Assembly (NCBI RefSeq): GCF_024346955.1
Contig: NZ_AP024883.1
Location: 2,604,001-2,668,000 of the forward strand
Direction of reading: 5' to 3'
Source: Vibrio mangrovi
GTDB lineage: Bacteria; Pseudomonadota; Gammaproteobacteria; Enterobacterales; Vibrionaceae
DNA length: 64,000 bases
The notes beneath the pieces are model-generated. The model saw only the letters and a list, made by a program, of their open reading frames with translations, ran no database searches and was not told the DNA's origin. Positions within the stretch are counted from its first letter, which is position 1; the number at the start of each line of letters is the position of its first letter. Of the stretch, positions 43,239 to 55,200 are shown in pieces. The position numbers were made by a program, and so were the translations under genes.

Positions 43239-46200
43239 TCAACCATCCAGAACCTCACCAGAAAAATGCATACTTTCCAGTATTTGTTCAGCAACCCTTG
43301 TGTCCCGCACAATACTTTCATGATCACCAGGCAGCGTCTGTCGCTGAACCTGACCGTAAACATCCCACTCATCAGGACTTGCACCCTGCTGATAGCGGGA
43401 ACCGCTCAACGTCTGATTTGACCAGAACACCATCAGCGGCGCGGCGACCGGTCTGAGCGTATGCTCCTGCATCAGCCGGTGGCTACTCATGAATAACTGC
43501 ATCTGAATAAAACGCAGTGCCCTGTCACCTTCCCCGTCAAAAATCACCTCCGTTTCACCAATCAACTGCACCAGTGCATCAAAAGCATATTGATCGATGT
43601 TCAGTTGTTCTTGCGGGGACAGGCGCGCTAAGTCCTGTTCCAGCTCACTCAGTTCAGTCTGACGATTTTCCAGCAGTAATGTCCGGTGACGATGATTCAG
43701 ACAAGCCAGATAACGGCTAACCCGGTTCAGCTCCGGCACTTGCAAACGAGCTTTGTGGGCGTTGGCTCTGGCATCAATAATCGTGACCCATTCAACCCGT
43801 TCACCGTCAGCTTCCAGTTGATGAGTGACAGCCATAGCCAGCCATGCGCCGAAAGACCATCCTGCCAGCCGGTAAGGGCCATGAGGCTGAACAGCACGAA
43901 TCAACTGCACATAGTGTGCACAAAGCTGTTCAATACTTGTCGGTGCAAGCGGTGATAGCTCGGATGCAGAGCCATGCAGTTGCGGGGATTCAATCCCGTA
44001 AACCGGGAAGCGGTCAGCAAATGTTTTTACCATCTCCTGATAAGCCCGGACAATTCCGCCGGCAGGATGCATTAAAAAGACATTGTCACAGGCTGTCCGG
44101 GTATGCAGGTTCTCTTGAGCACGGGCATTCATCGGCACCAGCAGATCCTGAAGATCCGGATCGTTTCCGCTTTCCGTCTGATCCTGCTCACTATCCACCA
44201 GTTGAGCTAATGTCCGCAGGACCGGATGACGGAACACCTGCATCAGCGGTAACTCAATTGCCCACTGACGCCGGAGCATCGCAATCAGCCGTCCGGCCAG
44301 TAGTGAATTGCCGCCAAGGGCAAAAAAATCATCTTCACGATACACTTTTTCTGTCCCCAGCAAGGTTTGCCAGATCGTGGCAACCGCCTGTTCTGTCGCG
44401 GTACACGGTTCAGTCCGGGCTGTTGCTTCATCTGCTATACCGGCCGGCTCCGGCAGTGCCTTGCGGTCAACTTTATTGTTGGCATTGCGAGGCATCGCTT
44501 CCAGACAGACAATGTGCTGCGGCACCATATATGCCGGTAACACCTGTCCGAGACGGGATTTTACCTGCTCGGTTCCGCTTTCAGTTCCGGAAATATCAGC
44601 AGTAACATCAGTGGTGATATAAGCGACCAGACACGCCTTTGGTGTTCCGGCATAGCACAGACTGACAGCCGCTTCTCTGATGCCGGGAATCATACAGAGC
44701 TGTGCTTCAATTTCTCCGGTCTCAATGCGGTAACCCCGCAATTTGATCTGAAAATCAGTCCGGCCGATATAATGCAGTTCTCCGTGGATGGACAAACGTA
44801 CCTTATCGCCGGTCTTATACATCTTCGCGCCATCACGGGAAGTAAACGGATCCGGCAGAAAAGCGGCTTCGGTCAAATCCATCCGGTTGAGATAACCTTC
44901 AGAAATCCCAGCGCCGCCGATATACAACTCACCTTCCGCTCCCGGTGCGACAGGATTCAGCCACGGATCCAGCACGTAAAACTGAGTATTGGCAATCGGT
45001 TGTCCCAGCGGCGGACGGTGCATATTCTCCGCAGTGATCTCACTATAGGACGACCAGACTGTCGTCTCAGTCGGACCATACATATTAAGCAGACGCGCAC
45101 CACGGTTCAGGATACTTCCGGCCAGAGTCGGCGGCAGCGCTTCACCGCCGACCAACGCCGTAAGATGGTGCCAGTCCCGATGCTCCTGTTCCGTCAGCAT
45201 CTGCCAGGTCATCGGTGTTCCCTGCATGACAGAAATATGCTGCTGTTGCAGGCAGCGGGATAAAGCTTCACCGTCCCGGACCATCATTTCATCAGCAATG
45301 ACTACCTGTGCACCAGCCAGCAGTGGCACAAACAGTTCCAGTACCGCGATATCAAAACCAACCGTCGTCACTGCCAGAAGCTTGTCGGCTGCGGTGATCC
45401 GGGTTGCCGTCAGCATACTGTGCAGAAAATTACTCAACGCCGGACGGGCAATCTGTACCCCTTTCGGCCGCCCGGTCGAACCCGAAGTAAAGATGGTATA
45501 GGCAAGACCGCTATCCTGATGCCGCAACCATTCCAGTTCGTACGCATAATCAGCATCACTAAGTGTTATCCCCCGGATTAATGCTGCTACAGGCTGATTC
45601 AACGCGGCATCACCGATCACTATCTGACCATCCGTCAGGATCAGCTCCGGCTGCGTCTCTTCCAGAATCAGTTGCAAACGTTCCTGCGGCTGGGAAGGAT
45701 CCAGCGGTATATAACTGGCACCGGAACCATACACAGCCAGCAGTGCCACCAGCATATCGGTCTGGCGTGAATGGCAGACGACGGCACGGCTCTGTTTATT
45801 TATCCCCCGTTTCCGGAGCACATGTGCAAGGCATAGCGTGCGTTCAAGCAGTTCGGCGTAAGTCAGTTGCCCGTCCTGTGCAGCGACCGCGACCCGATCT
45901 TTTTTCAGTTCCCAGTCCGACAATAACCCGGAACCGAGATGCCATGAGCCGGTCTCAGCCGCTTCCCCACAGAAATGCGCCTCAGCCGGACATGCCTGCC
46001 AGCATAAGTCCTTCAGGTGTTCGTCTCCCTGAGCCATGGTGAAAGCGGAGAGAATCTGTTCCAGTGTCGCCAGCATATGCCGGGCTGCCAGCGCAGAAAC
46101 CCTTTCACCATCACAGGCAACCCGAAGCACCAGTGACTCATGCGGCATAATAGTCAGAGTCAGCGGGTAGTTATTGCGCTCATATGCCTGTAGCGGAGTC

Positions 46201-49200
46201 ACCGATAAGCCATGACGGTTTTCCTGACCTGACGACTCTCCGAGTGCTTCGTTTTCAAACACCATCAGCGAATCAAACAGTGACTGTCCCCGGTGCACCA
46301 ATTCGCTCTGTGCCGTAATATCCACCAACGGCAGGCATTCATGTTCACGCAGTTCGACACCCTGACGGTGCGTTGTAGTCAGCAGTTGTGCCAGGGTTTG
46401 ATCGGGTTGTAGCGGCAGACGGACTGCCAGCGTATTAATAAAGATACCGACAATACGCTGCGCCTGAGGCAGGTCAGCCGGACGCCCGGAGGTAGTCATA
46501 CCGAAAACAATATCTTTCTGCCCGCTATGATGAGCCAGAGTCAGCCCCCACGCCACCTGCATCACTGTGTTTAAAGTCACACCATAGGTGCGGCACAGCG
46601 CCTTCACTGCCGCGGTTTGTTCTTCGCTTAAACAGTGATCAAACAGTTCGAATCTGCCATCCGGCTCTCCGCCGGGTAAAGCCACCGGCGTATCAAATCC
46701 ACTCAGGTAGGATTTCCAGAAAGCTTTCGAAGCATCAAGATCCTGCTGTTCCAGCCAGTCGAGATAAGTAGAGAAATCCGGACGCGGAGCCAGTTGTACG
46801 CTCCGGTCACCCATCGCCTGACGGTAACGGGTCATCACATCCTGAATGACCAGCGCAGAACACCAGGCATCGACGATCAGGTGATGACGGCTCCAGACCA
46901 GCCAGTGTTGCTGCCCGCTGACCCGAATCAGATACAGACGCATCAGCGGTGGCACATTCAGATCAAAACCTTTCCGGCGATCATTCAGGCAGAGTTCTTC
47001 CAGACGACGTTGTAGCTGTGATTCATCACAGCCGGACCAGTCCAGTTGCTCGACCGGCAATATGACCTGCGGTGCAAAACACTGGCGCGGTTCTCCCTGT
47101 TGGTTTTCACCAAATTGAGCTCTGAGAGCCTGTTCGGCATTGACCGTCTCCTGCCAGGCTTGCAGAAAAGCTCCGGCTTGTAGATCACCATATACAGCGA
47201 CGGCCGTCTGATTGAAATACATCGTTCCGGCACTCGCGGCACTGTGCAGATACATTCCCTGCTGAACCGGGGTTAAAGGATAATCGATAGCACTTTGCCC
47301 GGCAGTTGCTGCCGGAGAAGACCGAGTTTCCGCCACCGATAACTCCGGCAAAGAAGCCAGATGGTTCATCTGCTCATGAAACGCATCGACAACCGGCTCC
47401 AACTGCGGTTTCAGTGACGGTGGATACTGCCAGACCACTTCCAGTACACCGTCACGAATTTGTGCAGTCACCTCAATCAACTGACGCCGGATACTGTGCG
47501 GATGACGGGCCTGTCCGGCTCCCTGAACCGGTTTCCAGTCCGCATCCAGCGAGCCGGTTTGTCCCAGATAGTTAAACAGAACCTGCGGAGCCGGGAAGGC
47601 CAGACTCTGACTGAGATAGCGCAGCACGCCATAGCCAATCCCGAGATCCGGAACATCCGCCAGTTGCCACGCTACCGATTCCAGTGTTTCAGCATCACAG
47701 GTTAACCGGACCGGGAAGCGACTGGTCAGCCAGCCGACCGTTTCACTCAGATCCTGCGTTTCCTGCCAGGGGCTGCGACCGTGGCTTTCCATCTCGATCA
47801 GCAACTGCTGACGTGGGAACTGCATACTGACGGCTCGAACCAGAGCCGAAACCATTGCCACTTCGCAGGCTGAACGCTGATGCAGACTACCAAGGCCGAT
47901 CAGACGTTCCGTCAGATTCGCTGAGAATGTCTGGCGGTGAGAATAAACTTCACCGACCGTTCCGGGCTGAGCTCCGGGAATCAGCAGTCCGGCATCGAAC
48001 TGACCGACCATCGGCTGCCAGTAGTTCCGGGCTGTCGCAAGCTTGTCATCCGGAAAATCAACCAGTGCCTGTTGCCACTGCTGTGCTGTCGTGATCTCGG
48101 CTCCTGAGGAAACCGAATCACCAGCACAAAGTGCCTGATAAGCCTGATGCAGATCCCGGCCAATCACCCGCCACGAGACACCGTCTACCACCAGATGATG
48201 CGCCACCAGCAGTAACCGGGGCTCGCCATCAGCCATATTCAGAGCGACTACTTTAAACAGCGGTCCGGCGGTTAAATTCAGACTCTGCTGGGTTGCCGCA
48301 ACTAGAGCCGCAGCCCCGTTCTCATCCTGCCCGTCAAATCCGGCATAAACAGCGGCGGTTTCATGAGAGAGCCAGTAACTTGCCCGGCTCGGATCATCCA
48401 TGTGCTCAAACCGCGCCGTCAGCAGCGGATGTTTTACCAGTAACACTTCGACGGCCTGACTCATCCGCTGGTGATCGATCTGTTCCGGTAATTGCAGCAT
48501 CACGGCCTGATTCCAGTAATGCGGATAAGGCTGCGGCTGCTCGAAGAACCACTTCTGAATCGGCAGCAGAGGGAAACGCTGCTCACGATCCTGCGATTGG
48601 TCATGCATCTGAACGGAATTCGCCTGTTCTGTATGACGCTTTGCGGGATCAGCAGTCATCACTGCTTCTGACGGCGATTCCAGTTCACCGAGACTGATTG
48701 CGAGTTCAGCAATCGTCGGCGTGGCATACAGCATTTTCGGCGTAATCACTAGACCATGCTGTCGCGCCCGGGCGACCAGTTGCAGTGCAATGATCGAATC
48801 GCCCCCCAGAGTAAAGAAGTTATCACTGACATCCACGTCTTGCTGAAGCAAAGCTGACCAGAGTTGTTGCAGTACCTCGGTCACAGAGCGTTCCGGTTCA
48901 GGCTGATCTGCTGTCGGCTGAGAATCAGCACCGTTACTGACAGCCGGATGGTTCTGTACTACATCATGGGAACTTTCGGTCGCTGCAATCGGCACAGTTT
49001 TAACGCCATCGGTCACACTGTCACCTGACAGTCTCGCCAGCTCTGCAACCGTCGGTGCAGCATAGATCTGTTTCGGAGTGAATTTAAATCCGTGTTGTCT
49101 GGCTTTGGCAATAAATTGCAGACAGACAATCGAATCAGCACCCAGGGCAAACAGATTGTCGTCCGGCTGTGGCCGGACATTGAGCAGACTCTGCCAGAGA

Positions 49201-52200
49201 TCACTCAGCAACACATCGGTTGCCGGTGTCATTTGGGCTGACTTACGAGAGGATTCCGGTTGTTGCTGTTCCAAAACTGATTGTTGCTGCTCCGAAACTG
49301 ACTGTGTAACAGCCGGTTCAGTCAGACTTGCAGCCAGCATCTGCCGGTCCAGCTTGCCGTTTTTCTGGAGCGGAAAACGTTCCAGTGCCTGCCATAGCCG
49401 GGGAACCATATAATCCGGTAACTTCTCTTCCATACTAACTTCGAGATGTTTCAGCGTCCGGGGCTCAGAAGCCACACCGGCAGCCGGAATCTCACCGGTC
49501 AGAATAACGGCAGCCGCCAGACGTTTCCCACTCGGCCCGTCGACCGCTAGTACCACGGCATCCTGCACTTCATCCATGGCTTTCAGGGTTGCAGTGACCT
49601 CCGCAAGTTCTACCCGGAATCCCCGGATTTTAACCTGATCATCCTGACGTCCCAGATAAATCAGTTCCCCCTGCGAACCTCTGGCAACCCGGTCTCCGGT
49701 TTTATACAGCGGCAGTGACGCCGACGCCCCGGTCAGGCCGAAGTCACCGGTCTGACTGAACTGTCTGGCCGTTTCCTGCGGTTTATTCAGATAACCTTTC
49801 GCCACACCAAGCCCCGCAATCCAGAGTTCTCCGGCGATGCCATCAGCCACGACAAGCCCGGAATCATCGACAACATAAGCCAGATTGTTCGCCAGCGGCG
49901 TCCCTATCGAACCGAGATCATCTGCGGAGTGGATTTGTGTGGCGGTACAGCCGATGGTAGTTTCCGTCGGGCCATAATGGTTGACAATTCTCATTGCCGG
50001 AGCAAGTGAACGCAGTTGTGCCAGTAAAGCTGCATCCAGAGATTCCCCGCCGACAATCAGGCACGTTTTCGGCAACAGACGCTCCGGCTGAGCAACCGCC
50101 AGCAGAGCTTTCAGATGTGACGGCGCAATTTTCAGGACATCAACCGGCTGCTGTGCCAGTGTTTCCGCCAGTGCTTCCGGATCAAAATAGTATCCCGGAG
50201 GCAGCAGACGCAATGCCCGGCCACTACATAACGCACCAAGCACACAAGTAAAGCCGAGATCTGCGGCAACCGTCGAAAACGTCGTCATAGAGACCTTTGG
50301 CCCAAGACTAACCCGGTCAAACAGCGCATCGACATAACTGAGCAGATTGCGGTGAGTCACCTGCACACCTTTCGGTTGCCCCGTCGAACCGGACGTATAA
50401 ACCAGATAAGCCGTATCTTCAGGATTCAGATCCGGGAATACCGGTTGTCCCGTCGCTTCAGCTGCTGGATCGATCAGTCCTGAAATATCGACCCAATTGC
50501 ACTCTTTCAGTAAATCAGCACCCTGAGCTGCTGCCCAGTCCGGTTTTTCACCGCCGATAAAATAAGCAGGCCGGGCATCGGCAACAATCGCTTCAACACG
50601 TGCCAGCGGCAGTTCAGGATCGATACAGACCCAGGCAGCTCCCTTGTACCAGACCGCCAGCATCGCGAGGATCTGTTCCATCTGCCTTGGCATGCAGATA
50701 GCAATGACCGGCTGACCGGCACTGATTCGATCCCGGTGAACTTCCGGTAGCTGTTGGGCCAGTTTTCCGGCCTGAGACAAGAGAGCACTGTAAGACCAGC
50801 GAGTCAGCGGTGCGCCCTGTGGATAGAATTCAAGTGCCGTGGTTTCACCGTTCTGAGCACTCATCCGCTGTAACGCATGACGTTCTGCCGGGGCCGGTAA
50901 GCGTATCGTCTGTTGTTCATATCCGGCCCAACGGTTGAGTAACTGCCGCAACGGCAGGTGTAAAGACAGTGGCTCAGACGTGACCAGTTCAATACAGCGG
51001 ATCAGCCCACGGACGATCCCGGTCATCAGAGTCACATCCACCTGCTGCGGATCCATCAGCAGATCAAATTGCAGATTCTGTCTCGGTACCACCCGTAACG
51101 TGAGCGGGAAATTATTTTCGACATGGTGATCATCTAAAGTCAGCGACAAACCTTCAATCGGTGCCGAATCCGCAACCGGCAGGTTCTCAAATACCAACAG
51201 GGAATTGAACAATGCTCCGTTTCCGGGAATGTCCGACCAACGCTGAATCTTTGCCAGTGGCGTCTGCTCATAATCGCGCATCTGTAGATTCTGGTCCTGC
51301 AATGCTGTCAGCCACTCTCCTAACAGTGCCTCAGCATCAATCTTCACCCGCAGTGGTAGCGTATTGATGAACACTCCCATAATCGCATCTGCATTGGCTA
51401 AATCAGCTGGACGTCCGGAGGTTGTAACACCGTAAACGACATCGCCAGTCGCCATATAACGGGATAGCACCAGCCCCCATAATCCCTGAATGGCTGTATT
51501 GAGCGTCACACCCTGAGTTCTGGCCCAGCCTGCAAGCTGAGCGGTGAGTGATTCGCCCAGAGACTGACTGTAGAATGTCGTCGTTTGTGGCTCCTGCGGC
51601 AAACCGGTAGCACCTTTGGGTAACGGGTTAGCTTCCTGAAATCCTGACAGGGTATCTTTCCAGTAGGCTTCGGCTTTTGCTTCCTGATGATGTTCGCCCA
51701 GCCATGCAATAAAGTCCCGGTAACAGGAAACCGGAGACCCGGAGATAGCCGTTCCTTGTACCAGTTTCCGGTAGTCTGCCATCACTTCCCCGACCAGCCG
51801 TTGCAGGCACCAGCCATCCATAATCAGATGATGAATCGTCCAGACCAGCCGGTAATTGCCCTGACCGTCAGTGGTGTCTGACAAACGGATCAGAGCCAGC
51901 CGCATCAATGGAGCCTGCTCCGGATTCAGTTGCTGACACTCTTCTGTCTGCAACACATTCATCTGCTGCTGACACTCAGCTTCCGTCAGTTGTGACCAGT
52001 CATACTCACGAAAAATCAGCGATGCCTGTTTCTGTACGATCTGGTGCGGTTCATCCACACCATCACAGATAAACCGGGTCCGCAGCGCGGAGTGACGACT
52101 CACTGCGTTCTCCCATGCCCGCCGGAACGCTTCCATGTGGAATCTTCCCCGACAGGTCACCAGACTCTGGCTGATATACGCATCCGGATGATCCAGACAG

Positions 52201-55200
52201 TAGAAATACATGCCCTGCTGTGCCGGAGATAAGGTGTAGATATCTTCGATCTCAACACCGTGCTGTTCTGCCGTTCGGATCAACGTCAGAAGTTGCGCAT
52301 CACTGACTTTCGCCAGCGGATAATCCGCAGCAATCGCCCCGGTTGCCATCGGCCCTGCACCAGCCAGTGATGTCAGACTGCGGGAAAAATACTCAGCCAG
52401 CTTTTGTGCCTGAGTCTGACTCAGCCATTGAGCTGCATACTGAACATTCACCACCAACTGACCATTCTGCACAAATGCATTAACTTCAATAGGCCAGTAA
52501 CGCGGATTCTGCTCATCCCGGAAGGCTGACAGTTGTTCCGGCGCTTTGCGGAACAAGGCTGATCCGTGACCATCTTCAGATGTCAGATCCAACTGGCCCA
52601 GATAGTTAAATACCAGTGACGGCTGGTTGCTTTTATGCAACAGGTCATGTTCCTGAACTTCTAAAGATTCCGGTAACTGCGACTGAAGCTGCAAAAACGG
52701 AAGGGCGGACTGAGCGGACTGAGCAGACTGTCGCTCAGGATTACCACTCAGCACCGAGCGGTTGTGCAGTAATGCGTCAGCCCATGACTGCACGCGACCA
52801 TGACTACCAGCACTGATCAGCGCCGGATAAATCCGGGTAAACCAGCCCAGCGTCTGGCTGACATCGGCATCGAGCTGATCCCGGCCATGCCCTTCCAGTT
52901 GAATCAGATGATGTGGCTGACCACTCCATTCACTCAGGGCATGAGCCAGCGCCGTCAGACAAATCTCTTCGGCATTGGCTTTCATCCGGGGAGCAATATG
53001 CTGAAGCAATGTGTGGGTCGTTTCCTGAGAAAGCTCAAACCGCTCCATCGCGGCAATCCCGATCGGCTGCCGGGGAAAGAGAGGTTGCTCTGCCAATGGA
53101 TAAGACACCTGCAACGCCTGTTGAACGTCCGGCTGTGCCGCCCACTGCTGCCATATATCAAGACTTTTGCGGACATCGCCTTCCGGTAAGCCGAACCGCT
53201 TACGGCATCGTTCAACCCAGCCTTTATACGGCAGTGTCATCGCCCGGATCGGTTCTAAGGTCTGTCCGGCAGACAGTCGCTCATAATCACGGCTCAGTGC
53301 ATCCAGCAGAATCCGCCACGAAACAGCATCGATCACCAAATGGTGCGCCACCAATAGCAACCGGTATTCGGCCGCAGCAGATGGCTCTTTATTGCTCTGA
53401 AAGCGGTTAATCCGCACACAGGTCGCCCGGAACAGTTTTCCTTCACTCAATGAGAGTGCGCTCTGTTCCTGACGACACAGTTCATCAATCTGCGGCTGAA
53501 GATTTTCTCCGGCCTCAACATTCCACTCAAGCGATCTGAGCGCCAGCCTTTCCGGCATGATCTCGTCCGGAGACGGAACCGCTAATATCCAGTCGCTTCC
53601 GCTTGCCTCCTGCGTAAAACGGGCACAGAGTAGCGGATGCATCTGTAATAAACGCAGTAGTGTCTGTTCCAGTAACACCGGATTAACCGGAGCGGTTCCG
53701 GACAGTAATACCGCCTGATTGAACTGATCCGGATTCGGCAGGTTCTGGTTCAGGAACCAGTGCTGAATTGCCCCCGGACGGGTTTTCCCATAACTTTCTC
53801 CGCCGCTGAACACAGTCTGTTCTCCGGCTCTGGCAACACTCGCCAGTGCTTTCACCGTCGCATGTTTAAACACCTCTTTCGGCTCAATTGCCAGCCCAAG
53901 TTCACGGGCTTTGGCAACCACCTGCAGGCTCATGATGGAATCGCCGCCTAAGGCAAAGAAATTGTCTTCAATACTCACCTGTTCCAGCCTGAGCACTCCG
54001 GCAAATACCTGCGCCAGTAACGTTTCGTTCCGGGTTTGCGGTGCGACATACTCTCCGGCATTCTGACAGGCAAGGTTAATCGCTGGCAGAGCCTTGCGGT
54101 CCGCTTTACCATTGGCATTCACCGGCATACGCTCAAGGCGCATAAAGACCGACGGAATCATGTAAGCCGGCAAACGGGATGCCAGCAGAGCCTGCCACTG
54201 GTTCCAGTCCGGTTCATCTCCGTCCAGTACCACGTAAGCCGCCAGCGTCTGACTGTCCGGTGCCGTCACAATCGCCTCTTTGACAAAATTCAAATCAAGC
54301 AGTGCTGCTTCGATTTCACCCAGTTCGATCCGCAGACCACGGACTTTGACCTGAAAATCGGTCCGTCCCAGATATTCAATACTGCCATCATTGCGGTAAC
54401 GGGCCAGATCGCCGGTCCGGTACAGACGCGCATACCAGTGATTGTCACTATTCGGATTCTCATTCAGGGGAAGTGGATTGGTAATAAAAGCCTGCGCCGT
54501 CAGGTCATCCCGGCCAAAATACCCTCTTGCCAGCCCCGGACCACTGAGATACAGCTCACCCGGAACACCAACCGGCACCGGATTAAGATCTTCGTTGAGA
54601 ATCCAGGTCTGCATATTGGCGATCGGATAACCAATCGGCACCACGCCCGGACAAGGCTTGGAACAGTCCCAGTAAGTCACATCAATCGAAGCTTCTGTCG
54701 GGCCGTACAAATTGTGTAACTGACAGGAGAAATGGGAGAAAAAGCGTTCTTGCAACGCAAATGAAAGGGCTTCACCACTGGTGAACACCCGGCGCAGCGA
54801 CGTACAGGAAGCCACATCGTGATGCTCTAAAAAGGCTTGCAGCATGGTCGGTACAAAGTGCATGGTCGTGACACGATGATGCCGGATCAAATCAACCAGC
54901 TTCTGGCTGTCTTTATGATCACCGGGCTGAGCCACAACCAGCGTGGCACCGACCATCAGCGGCCAGAAGAATTCCCACACCGAGACATCAAAGCTGTAAG
55001 GGGTTTTCTGTAACACCACATCCGATGCATCCAGCGGATACTCATTCTGCATCCAGAGAATACGGTTCATCACCCCGACATGCGGCACAGCGACACCTTT
55101 CGGTTTGCCGGTCGAGCCGGAGGTAAAGAGAATATAAGCCAGATTTTCCGCACCACATTTGCTCAGATCCGGGCATGTTGTGGCTTCTCCGGCAGTCAGA

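Noticed and set aside
43844..44605. 253-codon plus-strand frame inside the NRPS gene
   Set aside because: It is a shadow of the GC-rich NRPS coding strand; several such long antisense frames exist in 43-64 kb and none has family motifs.
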